A stretch of DNA of 64,000 bases from Janibacter cremeus (GTDB taxonomy: Bacteria; Actinomycetota; Actinomycetes; Actinomycetales; Dermatophilaceae): the NCBI RefSeq assembly GCF_013409205.1, contig NZ_JACCAE010000001.1, forward strand, positions 1,984,001-2,048,000, in the 5' to 3' direction. Under the pieces are notes generated by a model. That model did no database searches. It saw only the letters and a program-made list of their open reading frames with translations, and was not told the DNA's origin. A program made the translations under genes and the position numbers. Numbering within the stretch: the first letter of the stretch is position 1; the number at the start of each line of letters is the position of its first letter. Shown piece by piece: positions 36,651-45,335 of the stretch.

Positions 36651-36683
36651 GGTTCACTCAGGTCTTCTTCAGGGTTCCTCCCA
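36651..36683 (+). promoter_or_regulatory. Candidate PHO box (11-bp direct repeats) upstream of the protease
   Basis: Three 11-bp units follow each other: GGTTCACTCAG, GTCTTCTTCAG and GGTTCCTCCCA, i.e. seven-base cores GTTCACT, TCTTCTT and GTTCCTC separated by CAGG. Streptomyces PhoP sites have this grammar (GTTCACC plus 4 bases). PhoP control is inference. Confidence 0.4.
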
Positions 36684-36815
36684 AGTCATTGACGCCCGTG
36701 CGCGGCAGACACAAGCGTCGCCCTCGGTGCCTGTCGCCGTGAGCCACACCGCACGCGTCGATGCACTGGATCAGGACGCCCCGGGAAACACCCGTGGCGT
36801 CATCGAGGAGGAACA

Positions 36816-39806
36816 GTGAAACGACTGTCCAGAGGAGCTGCATTCAGCGCGGCCCTGGCCATGACGTGCGTACCGCTGACAGCGGTCGCCGCGCCGGCGG
36901 GGCCCTCTGCGGGCCAGACGACGGGCGCGGTCTCGTCGGCCGACCCGAAGGAGCCCGGCTTTGCAGCCGAGGAGAACCGCGCGGACGAGGTCCACGCCAA
37001 GCTGAAGCTCTCGGCCCAGCAGGGCCTGGTCGTCCGCAACCTCGCCGCAGGCCCGGGCGACACCACCACGGTGCGCTACGACCGGACCTACAAGGGCCTG
37101 CGCGTCCTCGGCGGTGACGTGATCGTCACTCGATCGGCATCCGGCGAGATCGTCGACAAGAAGTTCAACGCCAGCGGCACGATCGCGGTCGGGTCGATCG
37201 ACCCGGGGCTCTCGCGCAAGCAGGCCCTCCGCAAGGGCGAGGGCCGTGCAGCGGACGAGGGAATCGCCAAGGGCGAGAGCGAGGACCACGAGAGTGAGCT
37301 CGTCGTCTTCGCCCAGGGCGAGAAGCCGGTGCTGGCCTATGACGTCCTCACCACCGGCGTACAGGAGGACCAGACGCCCAGCCGGCTGCACACGATCGTG
37401 GATGCCTCCTCCGGCGAGGTCCTCGCCTCGTGGGACGAGATCAAGACGGGCACCGGCGAGTCGATGTACGTGGGAAGCGTGGACTTCGAGACGACCGCCT
37501 CGGGTGGCTCGTACGAGATGCGCGACAGCCACGGCAACTACACGACCGACATGAACAACAGCCAGAGCGGCAGCGGCCAGCTGTTCACCGACAATGACGA
37601 CCAGTGGGGCAATGGCTCCGCGAGCAGCGATCAGACCGCCGGTGTGGATGCGCAGTACGGCGCACAGATGACCTACGAGTACTACGAGCAGGTTCACGAC
37701 CGTGCCGGGATCTGGGACAACGGTGAGGGCGCGCGCAGCCGGGTCCACTACGGCAACCAGTACGTCAACGCGTTCTGGGACGGCACCCAGATGACGTACG
37801 GCGACGGCCGGAACAACCAGCACCCGCTCACCTCGCTCGACGTCGCCGCGCACGAGATGACGCACGGCGTCACCGAGGCGACCGCGGGTCTCGTCTACTA
37901 CGGCGACGCCGGCGGCCTCAACGAGTCCACGAGCGACATCTTTGCCGCGGCGATGGAGTTCCACTCGGCCAACTCCGCCGACATCGGTGACTACATGGTC
38001 GGTGAGCAGATCGACATCAACGGCAACGGCACGCCGCTGCGCTACATGGACCAGCCCTCCAAGGACGGCAGCTCCTACGACTGCTACTCCTCAGCCGTCA
38101 GTGACGCCGACCCGCACTACTCGTCGGGCCCGCTGAACCACTGGTTCTTCCTCGCCTCGCAGGGCTCGGGGTCCTCGACCGTCAACGGTGTCGAGTACAA
38201 CAGCCCGACCTGTGACGGCTCGACCGTCGAGGCCGTGGGCCGCGAGGCCGCCGCCGAGGTGTGGTATCGCACCCTGGACACCAAGCTCACCTCCGGCAGC
38301 ACCTACACCGACGCCCGTGACGGCGCGGTCGAGTCCGCCATGGAGCTCTACGGCGACGGATCGACCGAGTGCCACGGCATCCAGGACGCCTTCGACGCCA
38401 TCACCGTTCCCCGGGGTGCGGTCGAGTGCGCACCCCTGGACGGCGGCGGCGACCCGGGTCCGGACCCGGACCCGCAGCCCGGTGCCGTCGACATCCCGCT
38501 GGAAGACGCGCTCGCCCACGTGGACGAGTTCCAGCAGATCGCTGACGACAACGGTGGCAACCGTGCAACGGGGACCACCGGTTACCAGGCCTCCGTGGAC
38601 TACGTCGTCGGACAGCTCGAGGGCGCCGGATACGACGTGCACGTCCAGGAGTTCTCGACGACCTCCGGCACCTCGAAGAACGTCGTCGCCACCCTGCCCG
38701 GTGGCAGCGGCGAGCACGTCGTGATGCTCGGTGCCCACCTCGACAGCGTTGCCCGTGGGGCGGGGATCAACGACAACGGTTCCGGTTCCGCCGGTGCCCT
38801 CGAGATCGCCCTCAACCTCGCCGAGCGCGACGTCGAGCCCACGGCGACGATGAAGTTCGCCTTCTGGGGCGCGGAGGAGCAGGGCCTGCTCGGCTCGACG
38901 CACTACGTGGACAGCTTGGGCCAGCCTGAGATCGAATCCTTCGAGGCGTACGTCAACGCCGACATGATCGGTTCGCCGAACATCGGGTACTTCGTCTATG
39001 ACGACAACCCGAACGGCAACTTCATCCGGGACGACCTCGCCGGTCTCTTCGAGGCCGCCGGTATCGACTCCGACCACGTCGACGTCAACGGTCGCAGCGA
39101 CCACGCCTCGTTCATCGACTCCGGCGTGCCGACCAGCGGTGTCTTCAGCGGCGCCGAGGGCACCAAGTCCAGCGCCCAGGCCAGCAAGTGGGGCGGCACC
39201 GCAGGTCAGGCCTACGACTCCTGCTACCACTCCGCATGCGACGACCGCGGCAACCTCGACGAGGAGGGCATGGACACCCACATGGACGTCCTCGGCTCGC
39301 TCGTCTTCGACTACGCGGACAACTGGGGCGACGACGGCACTGACCCGGACCCGGAGCCGTCCGATGCCGTCACCAACGGTTCCTTCGAGGACGGTGCCAG
39401 CGGGTGGTCGGGTGACACCGGCACGATCAACGACCTCGGGACCGGAGCCCACTCGGGCCAGTACAAGGCCTACCTCGTCGGCTACGGCAGCCGGAAGCAG
39501 GAGGGGATCCGCCAGCAGGTGAGCGTCCCGAAGGGTGGCGAGCTCGCCTTCCACCTGCGGGTGGACACGGACGAGTCCACGTGGTGGGGCGCCTACGACA
39601 CGATGAAGGTCAACGTTCTCGACTCGAGCGGCGACCCGATCGAGACCATGGCCACGTACTCAAACCTGGACGCGTCGAGCAGCTACGCCCAGCACACGCT
39701 CGACATGTCCCGGTACGCGGGGCAGGACGTGACCATCGAGTTCATCGGTCAGGAGGACGTGCGGTACCAGACCTCCTTCCTGGTCGATGACGTCAGCCTG
39801 CAGTGA
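36816..39806 (+). CDS. Secreted double metalloprotease: M4 (thermolysin) fused to M28 aminopeptidase
   Basis: The 996-residue protein starts GTG with AGGAGG 4 bases upstream. Residues 1-26 are a signal peptide ending AVAA. An FTP-like propeptide (about 40-220) precedes the M4 catalytic domain with H346-E-M-T-H350 and Glu370, the thermolysin zinc set. After a Gly/Pro/Asp linker near 545-560 comes an M28 domain with GAHLDS (H641, D643), D653 in GINDNGSGS, and WGAEEQG. A second Asp/Pro linker leads to a beta-sandwich domain (about 845-996) that may bind sugar or protein. Both active sites look complete. One polypeptide would thus carry an endopeptidase and an exopeptidase. It is monocistronic with a strong terminator. 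Confidence 0.92.
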   Translation: MKRLSRGAAFSAALAMTCVPLTAVAAPAGPSAGQTTGAVSSADPKEPGFAAEENRADEVHAKLKLSAQQGLVVRNLAAGPGDTTTVRYDRTYKGLRVLGGDVIVTRSASGEIVDKKFNASGTIAVGSIDPGLSRKQALRKGEGRAADEGIAKGESEDHESELVVFAQGEKPVLAYDVLTTGVQEDQTPSRLHTIVDASSGEVLASWDEIKTGTGESMYVGSVDFETTASGGSYEMRDSHGNYTTDMNNSQSGSGQLFTDNDDQWGNGSASSDQTAGVDAQYGAQMTYEYYEQVHDRAGIWDNGEGARSRVHYGNQYVNAFWDGTQMTYGDGRNNQHPLTSLDVAAHEMTHGVTEATAGLVYYGDAGGLNESTSDIFAAAMEFHSANSADIGDYMVGEQIDINGNGTPLRYMDQPSKDGSSYDCYSSAVSDADPHYSSGPLNHWFFLASQGSGSSTVNGVEYNSPTCDGSTVEAVGREAAAEVWYRTLDTKLTSGSTYTDARDGAVESAMELYGDGSTECHGIQDAFDAITVPRGAVECAPLDGGGDPGPDPDPQPGAVDIPLEDALAHVDEFQQIADDNGGNRATGTTGYQASVDYVVGQLEGAGYDVHVQEFSTTSGTSKNVVATLPGGSGEHVVMLGAHLDSVARGAGINDNGSGSAGALEIALNLAERDVEPTATMKFAFWGAEEQGLLGSTHYVDSLGQPEIESFEAYVNADMIGSPNIGYFVYDDNPNGNFIRDDLAGLFEAAGIDSDHVDVNGRSDHASFIDSGVPTSGVFSGAEGTKSSAQASKWGGTAGQAYDSCYHSACDDRGNLDEEGMDTHMDVLGSLVFDYADNWGDDGTDPDPEPSDAVTNGSFEDGASGWSGDTGTINDLGTGAHSGQYKAYLVGYGSRKQEGIRQQVSVPKGGELAFHLRVDTDESTWWGAYDTMKVNVLDSSGDPIETMATYSNLDASSSYAQHTLDMSRYAGQDVTIEFIGQEDVRYQTSFLVDDVSLQ

Positions 39807-39844
39807 GGGGTGCTGCCCTGCTGAGGGCCTGATGCCCCGTCCGC

Positions 39845-39897
39845 CGGTGCGCCGGCCGGTCACCTGTTCCACGGACGGTCGACCGGCCGGCGCACCG
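39845..39897. terminator. Strong hairpin between convergent genes
   Basis: CGGTGCGCCGGCCGGT (39845-39860) is the exact complement of ACCGGCCGGCGCACCG (39882-39897), with a 21-base loop. It serves the protease gene and possibly the CPBP gene on the other strand. Confidence 0.8.
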
Positions 39898-39964
39898 CAT
39901 GCAGGCTCCCGCGTGGCTTGTCAGCAGTGCGGCCACTGACCTGCAGCAACGCCACGCGCCGTCC

Positions 39965-40507
39965 TCAGAGGGTGATCAGTCCTGCGGTGATGTTCACAAC
40001 GGCATGCAGGAGGGCGCCAGGAACGAACGACCCTGTCTTGTGCCGCAGCCATCCCAGCAGCCATCCCGTGAGGAACTGCACGGGCAGGATCGGCAGCAAC
40101 CGGGCATCAATCAGCAGGAGTGGAAGGTGGGGGAGAAGGAAGACCACGGCTTGCAGGAGATTCCCCCAGAGGAAGCCGATCCGCCGGATCAGTACTCCGG
40201 CCAGGAGCCCACGGAAGAAGACCTCCTCGCTGACGGCACGCAACACCACCCCGATCGCGATGCCGACCGACGTGAACCGAGCGATGGACACACCGGGAGA
40301 CTCGAGCACCCCGGCCGGGATGAGCGCGATGGACAGCCACGCTGTCAGGAGCAACAGCGGCAGCAGTAGCAACGCCCATCCGTAGGTAGCCGCTGAACCC
40401 CTCGAGGCGCCGACCCGCTCCAAGGCGGACGTGAACGTGCGGTCCTTTCCGCGGGACTGCACGACGACGTACACGACGGCAGGCGCGAGGAGGAGGAATT
40501 CCGTCAT
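39965..40507 (-). CDS. CPBP family intramembrane metalloprotease
   Basis: The 180-residue protein has about five helices and the CPBP/CAAX-protease signature SEEVFFRGLLAGVL, followed by LLHAVVNI, the second His motif. Members process prenylated or small peptides or give bacteriocin immunity; the role here is unknown. ATG 40507 or the adjacent GTG 40510 may be used. It diverges from 40623. Confidence 0.82.
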   Translation of the reverse strand: MTEFLLLAPAVVYVVVQSRGKDRTFTSALERVGASRGSAATYGWALLLLPLLLLTAWLSIALIPAGVLESPGVSIARFTSVGIAIGVVLRAVSEEVFFRGLLAGVLIRRIGFLWGNLLQAVVFLLPHLPLLLIDARLLPILPVQFLTGWLLGWLRHKTGSFVPGALLHAVVNITAGLITL

Positions 40508-40622
40508 CACGGGAGCCTATAGAGCCCCTTTGCAAGAGTTGCGACACCCTGGGCGTGACTGTGGTGCAGGGCTGAGTACCTGTACTGATACTGCCGTGAC
40601 CCTGCTCGCGAGAAGATGGGCC

Positions 40623-41048
40623 ATGAGGACAACTGCCCGCACGCTGAGCGATATCGCGCTCCGGTCGATGGCTCTGATCGGGTTCTACCTCGGCGCGTCG
40701 TGGATCGTCGGTCTCCTTCCCGGCTCCGGTGGGGCCAACATCGGTGCCGGTCTGCTCCTCTTCGTGGTGATCATGGTGCTCTCCGGTCTCGGGGGTCTCT
40801 ACGACGGAAGGCGGGCCGGCTTTCTGCGCACGGTCGTCATCTGGGCCGCGACTTCCGTCATCGTCGCGATGGGGATGGTCGCGTTGATCGACGGTTTCCA
40901 TCCCTTCGACGCCGACATCTTCTGGTCGGACCTGCGCGACATCGGTGCCCTCATGGTGGGACTGGTAGTCATGCCGGCTCTGTTGGGTGGCCTGATCACC
41001 GGGCTGACCCGCGCGGATCGTGAGTACCGCAGTTGCCCTGACCGCTGA
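40623..41048 (+). CDS. Hypothetical four-helix membrane protein
   Basis: The 141-residue protein (ATG 40623) has four hydrophobic segments and ends LTRADREYRSCPDR. It contains ALRSMALIGFYLGASWIVGLLPG and WAATSVIVAMGMVALIDGF. No family is recognised. A TGTACTGATACT stretch about 45 bases upstream may hold its promoter. Confidence 0.6.
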   Translation: MRTTARTLSDIALRSMALIGFYLGASWIVGLLPGSGGANIGAGLLLFVVIMVLSGLGGLYDGRRAGFLRTVVIWAATSVIVAMGMVALIDGFHPFDADIFWSDLRDIGALMVGLVVMPALLGGLITGLTRADREYRSCPDR

Positions 41049-41170
41049 CCAGCCGACGCGCGTGAGCGTCCGTGCTGCACTCGGGCCGGCCATCCGGCGT
41101 GGATGAGATGACGTGTCGCGACATGAACGGCACCCTTCTCCGGTCATCTCTCGACACAGATGAGAGAGGC

Positions 41171-41203
41171 TTCATCTCATCCTCATCCCGGTCTCATCCT
41201 TCG
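41171..41203 (+). promoter_or_regulatory. Candidate PHO box: 11-bp direct repeats before the polyphosphate operon
   Basis: Seven-base cores TTCATCT (41171), CTCATCC (41182) and CTCATCC (41193) are spaced exactly 11 bp with 4-base gaps, and a further GGTCATC lies at 41143. This fits the PhoP direct-repeat layout and would tie polyphosphate metabolism to phosphate supply. It lies 50 bases before the DUF4956 start. Confidence 0.4.
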
Positions 41204-41252
41204 CTGTCATGGTTTCTCGAATCACGTTGGGGAAATCGAGGGAGAGGTCGTC

Positions 41253-41870
41253 ATGACGAACTTGTTGGCCGCGGTCGTCGCGGATCTGATCGCGATCACT
41301 GTGCTGGTCTACGCGCTGTACTTCCGGCGCCACTTCCGCCGGGACCTGGTGCTGGCCTACATCGCGTTGAACGTCGGCGTACTGGCTGTCACCACTCTGC
41401 TGGCCGGCAGCGATGTCGGGTTGGGACTGGGTCTTGGCCTGTTCGGGATCCTGTCGATCATCCGACTGCGGTCGGACGCGATCACGCAGGAGGAGATCGC
41501 CTACTACTTCATCGCGTTGGCGCTGGGTCTGGTCAACGGGCTGCACCCGGGCGGCGTCTGGCTGGCGCCGACGATGTCGGCCCTGCTCGTCGCCGTGGTG
41601 TACCTCGTCGACCACCCGCGCTTCGCGGCCACCACCCACCGCCAGAACGTCACCCTGGACAGGGCCTACCCCGACCGGGCGGGGCTGCACGGCGCCCTCG
41701 CGACGCTGCTGCAGGCCGAGATCCTGCACACCGTGGTCCTCGATCTGGACCTGGTCCGCGACGTGACCGTGGTCGATGTGCGCTTCCGGACGATGCCGAA
41801 GGGGGACGTGGTCGACGCCCCCTTCGCGCCGATGACCACGTCGCGCTACGCCGACAGCCTGAGCTCATGA
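41253..41870 (+). CDS. DUF4956 membrane protein of the polyphosphate operon
   Basis: The 205-residue protein has four helices, then a cytoplasmic ferredoxin-like tail, matching DUF4956: RRDLVLAYIALNVGVLAVT and FGILSIIRLRSDAITQEEIAYYF. In many bacteria this family is encoded next to VTC-domain proteins, as here (ATGA overlap at 41867-41870). It is probably the membrane partner of the polymerase. GGGAGAGG lies upstream of ATG 41253. Codons for PKGDVVDAPFAP contain an inverted CGAAGGGGG pair. Confidence 0.87.
   Translation: MTNLLAAVVADLIAITVLVYALYFRRHFRRDLVLAYIALNVGVLAVTTLLAGSDVGLGLGLGLFGILSIIRLRSDAITQEEIAYYFIALALGLVNGLHPGGVWLAPTMSALLVAVVYLVDHPRFAATTHRQNVTLDRAYPDRAGLHGALATLLQAEILHTVVLDLDLVRDVTVVDVRFRTMPKGDVVDAPFAPMTTSRYADSLSS
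41797..41826. repeat. Inverted pair of the CGAAGGGGG 9-mer inside a coding region
   Basis: CGAAGGGGG (41797-41805) and CCCCCTTCG (41818-41826) flank a 12-base loop within the end of the DUF4956 gene. It has the same hairpin design as the intergenic palindromes at 2020 and 7505. Confidence 0.75.
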
Positions 41871-42655
41871 CTGCCTCGCGGGCTGCGCTGTGCGACGGCG
41901 TCGCCGAGTTGCCCCCGGTGGGTCTGGACGAAGTTCTCTCGGTTGCCGGGCTGCAGACGAGGACCGATCACAAGTACCTGCTGACTCCGGAGCAGTTCAC
42001 GGCGATGCTCGACGGGCTCGGAGGCGACTTCTCCGTCCTGGAGATGGAGGGACGCCGCCTCTTCGACTACGAGTCGGTCTACTTCGACACACTCGACCTG
42101 GCCCTCTTCCGTGCGCACCGGCAGGGCCGCCGTCGCCGTTACAAGGTGCGCACCCGCACCTACCTCGACTCGCAGGAGACGATGTTCGAGGTGAAGCTCA
42201 AGGGCCATCGTGGGCAGACGGTCAAGCGCCGCACCCCCCACCCGTTGCACGAGAGGCATCACCTCACCCGGGAGGCGACCAGTTTCCTCGCGGAGGTGCT
42301 CGGTGACGAGTACGGCGTGACTCCGCCGGACCTGGTGCAGGCGATGGTCACGACCTACGCCCGCGCCACCCTGGTCAACGTGCACGAGGGCTCCCGCCTG
42401 ACCTGCGACGTGGGACTCGTCTGCGCCGAGGGAGAGACCCGGCAACCCGGGCCGGATCTGGTGCTGGTGGAGTCCAAGAGCGCCAGCGGCGACGCGCCGG
42501 CCGACCGGGAGTTGGCCCGGATGGGGGTGCGCAAGCAGAGCCTGAGCAAGTACTGCATCGGGACGGCCCTGCTGCATCCGCACCTGCCTGCCAACCCCTG
42601 GAACCGGCTGCTGCGGCAGCGGTTCGGCTCGCAGCGTCAACTTCTACCAGCCTGA
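41867..42655 (+). CDS. VTC domain protein (polyphosphate polymerase-like)
   Basis: The 262-residue protein has the VTC tunnel-domain motifs: RTDHKYLLTPEQF, YESVYFDTLDLALFRAH, RRRRYKVRTRTYLD, MFEVKLKGHRGQTVKRR, and the terminal VESKS and KQSLSKYCIGT. The basic residues line a channel that makes or binds polyphosphate in yeast Vtc4. It is coupled to DUF4956 by a 4-base overlap and followed by a terminator. Confidence 0.9.
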   Translation: MTASRAALCDGVAELPPVGLDEVLSVAGLQTRTDHKYLLTPEQFTAMLDGLGGDFSVLEMEGRRLFDYESVYFDTLDLALFRAHRQGRRRRYKVRTRTYLDSQETMFEVKLKGHRGQTVKRRTPHPLHERHHLTREATSFLAEVLGDEYGVTPPDLVQAMVTTYARATLVNVHEGSRLTCDVGLVCAEGETRQPGPDLVLVESKSASGDAPADRELARMGVRKQSLSKYCIGTALLHPHLPANPWNRLLRQRFGSQRQLLPA

Positions 42656-42696
42656 GGAACTCGGTTCGCGGTGGCCGAGGGAATCGCCCGTTCGGA

Positions 42697-42713
42697 CCCG
42701 CCGCTTGGGCGGG
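42697..42713 (+). terminator. Hairpin terminator of the DUF4956-VTC operon
   Basis: CCCGCC-GCTTG-GGCGGG is followed by CCTGTTGTTCG. It lies 42 bases after the stop and may also end the opposing gene at 42725. Confidence 0.65.
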
Positions 42714-42724
42714 CCTGTTGTTCG

Positions 42725-43114
42725 TCAGCCTCGCGGGTGACGAGTTCCGACCAGGGCGGCCGCGGCGAGGACCGCAACGATCAGTCCCTGGGCGCCTGCC
42801 CAGCCGGCCGCCGGACCGGGGCGTGCCGAGCCCATGACGCTTCCTGCGGCCTTGCTGGACATCATCGATCCCAGGGTGAGGGCCGACATCGCTGACCCCA
42901 CGGACAACGCGCTCGCGGCGCTGCAGAGCGACAGGGCGCTCCCGACCGACCCGATCGACCCCACGCTTCCAACTGACCCGATCGACAGGACCGACCCCCG
43001 GCTGGCGATGCACAGGATCGAATCCGTGGAGGCGATGGACCACTTGGATGACATGTCGCCAGTATGGCGCGCATCGTGTGGCCGTGGGGTGTCGACGGCC
43101 AGTCGGAGCTTCAT
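42725..43114 (-). CDS. Ser/Gly hexad-repeat protein with C-terminal membrane helix
   Basis: The 129-residue protein begins MKLRLAVDTPRPHDARHTGD and then repeats a six-residue unit of the form GS-x-x-S-x about eleven times (GSVLSI, GSVGSV, GSIGSV, GSALSL, and degenerate units down to GSMMSS). It ends in a hydrophobic helix (AQGLIVAVLAAAALVG). Such Ser/Gly hexads suggest a small beta-helix. I recall similar short actinobacterial proteins with GSVLSIGS repeats but no known function. ATG 43114 has only a weak ribosome site. The opposite strand also reads repetitively, but only as a shadow of the repeats. Confidence 0.6.
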   Translation of the reverse strand: MKLRLAVDTPRPHDARHTGDMSSKWSIASTDSILCIASRGSVLSIGSVGSVGSIGSVGSALSLCSAASALSVGSAMSALTLGSMMSSKAAGSVMGSARPGPAAGWAGAQGLIVAVLAAAALVGTRHPRG

Positions 43115-43152
43115 CCGGGAGCCATGGAGTAGCCCAGGGCGGTCGCCGAGCG

Positions 43153-43178
43153 GGCTGCTCGTGGGCTCACGAGCAGCC
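43153..43178 (-). terminator. Hairpin terminator
   Basis: GGCTGCTCGTG (43153-43163) and CACGAGCAGCC (43168-43178) form a perfect 11-bp stem with a 4-base loop, just beyond the end of the peptidoglycan-binding gene on the minus strand. Confidence 0.75.
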
Positions 43179-43186
43179 GGTGAGGG

Positions 43187-44020
43187 TCACTCGGACTTCG
43201 GCACGACGAGCATGTGCCAGGTGATCGGACCGACGATCCCGTCGTCGGGCGGGACGAAGACCGACTGGAGGTTTCTGACCGCCTGCTCTGTCACGGGGCC
43301 GAAGGCGCCGTCCTCCGGGACGGACACCAGCGACTGGACTGCCGCGACAGCGGGCCCGCTGGCCCCGGGGCCGACGGTGACGATCAACGCCGGCCAGTCG
43401 AGCTGTCCCGTCGTCGTGCTGACGTACCGAGCCCGCAGGCCCAGCTGGAACTGGCGCATCGCCTCGCCGGTGGCGGGCCCGTAGTCACCGTCAACGGTGA
43501 GGCCGGCGCCGTGGTGGACGAGCAGGTGCTGCACTGCCCGCACCCGCCAGTTTCCCGCCATCGTCTGGCCGACCTTGGCCAGGGGCCAGAGATCCCGTGG
43601 TGGGGCCGAGACGAAGCTCCACGTCTCCGGCCCCGCAATCCCGTCGTGGGTCAGCCCCCACATCCCCTGGAAACGGCCGACCCGCTCTTGTGTGACCGGG
43701 CCGAAGTCTCCGTCGACCAACAGCAGGGGCTCATCGATCCACGCCGCCAACTGGGTCGCCTGGATTGCCATCACTGCCTCGCCGGAGTCACCGGGTCGGG
43801 CCGGGACGACGACCTGGGCCCACGTGTCCGGGTCGACCTCGCCCGTGGCCGGGAGTCCGACGGTCGCTTGGACGTCGCGGACGGCGGACTCGGTCGCCGG
43901 GCCGAAGATCCCATCTGCGACGATCGCGTGCCCGGCATGCCGCAAGAGGTGCTGTGCCCCGGCGACCAGGCTGGCGCGCGGGTCCCCGGCGCCGAGTGGG
44001 TACCACGGTGTGACGTTCAT
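43187..44020 (-). CDS. Peptidoglycan-binding-domain protein with four tandem repeats
   Basis: The 277-residue protein consists of four PG_binding_1-like units, each with a DG-x-FGP-x-T/DGDYGPAT core followed by a V/M-x-x-FQ helix (DGIFGPATESAVRDVQ, DGDFGPVTQERVGRFQ, DGDYGPATGEAMRQFQ, DGAFGPVTEQAVRNLQ). There is no signal peptide and no catalytic domain. ATG 44020 has GGAGGA 6 bases upstream. Its role is unclear: it may work inside the cell or be released by lysis. Confidence 0.85.
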   Translation of the reverse strand: MNVTPWYPLGAGDPRASLVAGAQHLLRHAGHAIVADGIFGPATESAVRDVQATVGLPATGEVDPDTWAQVVVPARPGDSGEAVMAIQATQLAAWIDEPLLLVDGDFGPVTQERVGRFQGMWGLTHDGIAGPETWSFVSAPPRDLWPLAKVGQTMAGNWRVRAVQHLLVHHGAGLTVDGDYGPATGEAMRQFQLGLRARYVSTTTGQLDWPALIVTVGPGASGPAVAAVQSLVSVPEDGAFGPVTEQAVRNLQSVFVPPDDGIVGPITWHMLVVPKSE

Positions 44021-44595
44021 GACGGTCCTCCGAGCCCGATGGCTGAGCGTTCGCTCCTCGCCGTGTCGAACCAGTCTCCTCCGGTGCGTGCGGGGGGACA
44101 CCCTTGCGGCCGGGGTCTGCGACGAGCGGTAGGCGACCGGGGGCCAGGCGCGGTCATCATCCGCGCCGCGGAATCTGCGGAGATGTAGATTCCCACACGA
44201 TCTGTCCAGATCCTCAGACTTCGGCGTTCCGTAGGAGGCCCGTGTCCCGGGAGATCCAGCCGGACGGGTGCTACGGGACGGACACTGCCATGACGGGGTG
44301 AGACCGCATCATGAGCTGCGGGCTCCCCGTCTGTGGTTCCGCTGCTGGCGATCCTCCGCGATTCATGTCAGTTCCTCAGGCTGCCCAGGCCTGCGCGTCG
44401 GGAGTCAAGGCAGGGTTTCCCAGTACTGCTTGCGCGCTGGCATGGCGTGGATCACCAACTCCTCACCGTCCTCGCTTAAGGCACGGCAGGTCATGGTGTC
44501 CGACGCCCGGACGACCCTTCCACGCCTGGGGGGAGCTGTTCATCGGGGGGACATTCAGGACGTGGTCAGCGACTTTGTCTGTTACACCAAAAACC
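44021..44595. other. Intergenic stretch, no recognisable gene
   Basis: Several short frames exist but none has convincing codon use or homology. The sequence is AT-richer than the core genes and has no CGAAGGG copies. It looks like accessory or decayed DNA. Confidence 0.5.
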
Positions 44596-44626
44596 TTGAC
44601 CTGTTTGCGCGGGGCACTCGTACGAT
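44596..44626 (+). promoter_or_regulatory. Probable promoter of the secreted-protein cassette
   Basis: TTGACC (44596-44601) and TACGAT (44621-44626) are 19 bases apart, 45 bases before the ATG at 44672. The surrounding DNA is AT-rich. Confidence 0.5.
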
Positions 44627-44671
44627 GAAACCGAAATCCTTCACGGAACATCTGCAATACAGGGGAGCACG

Positions 44672-45325
44672 ATGACGACGAAGGCTTGGACGACTGCCAC
44701 CGCCGCTGTGGCCATTTTGATCGTAACTGGGGGTTCGGCCACTGCAGCGCCATCGGCCGCACCTTCCCCGGATCCCGATGCGACTCAGAGCGCTACGGCG
44801 CAGGCGACCCACTCCGCAAATTCTAGGTCGGTGCAGCGCCAGCCCAAATCGCAGGTGAACCTTCAATTGTTGACGAACAGGATGAACGACTTCACGTCGC
44901 TTAATAAGCAGGTGCAGCATCTGCGACAGGAAGGGTTTCGTGAGGTGTCCCCACCGGCAGACGCGCCCAAATCGAGTCGATTCTTCGAGAAGAGTGTCGA
45001 CGGGGGCCGCATCGGCTGGCAGGTCGTGCCTGACGCTGACAAGAATGCACCGGAGCGAGCGGAGTACATGACGCAAGCCGGTATTGGCTGGGACTGGGCT
45101 CACGGGGGCCCGTACGTCTACGCCACTTATGCGGAGTGGCAGGACATCATCCAGTACGGGGCTACTGCAGCGCCTGCTCTGTGCGCAGCCATTGGCAGCC
45201 TGCCAGGAGCCATCGCGTGTGGCGCTGCGGGAGCTGCCGTAGCGAAGTACATAAACTCGCAACCAGAGGCGATTGACGCTGGCTGCCTCGGCGTCAACGC
45301 CCAGCTGAACGCATTCGTCTGCTGA
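44672..45325 (+). CDS. Secreted protein with Cys-containing hydrophobic C-terminus, unknown
   Basis: The 217-residue protein has a signal peptide (residues 1-26, ending SATAA), a Ser/Thr/Ala-rich polar stretch, and a conserved-looking middle (RIGWQVVPDADKNAPERAEY, GWDWAHGGPYVYATYAEWQ). Its C-terminus is Gly/Ala-rich with four cysteines: ALCAAIGSLPGAIACGAAGA, then AGCLGV and a final FVC. It has AGGGGAG before ATG 44672 and its own promoter. Base composition is lower in GC than neighbours. A membrane protein gene follows after 10 bases. The layout resembles secreted bacteriocin-like or toxin proteins with an immunity partner, but I recognise no family; this is inference. Confidence 0.6.
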   Translation: MTTKAWTTATAAVAILIVTGGSATAAPSAAPSPDPDATQSATAQATHSANSRSVQRQPKSQVNLQLLTNRMNDFTSLNKQVQHLRQEGFREVSPPADAPKSSRFFEKSVDGGRIGWQVVPDADKNAPERAEYMTQAGIGWDWAHGGPYVYATYAEWQDIIQYGATAAPALCAAIGSLPGAIACGAAGAAVAKYINSQPEAIDAGCLGVNAQLNAFVC

Positions 45326-45335
45326 ATTGAATTCA

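Noticed and set aside
42834..43484. Plus-strand frame with TDPIDPTLPTDPIDRTDP repeats
   Set aside because: The repeats mirror the GS-x-x-S-x hexads on the minus strand, whose start and C-terminal helix look like a real protein.
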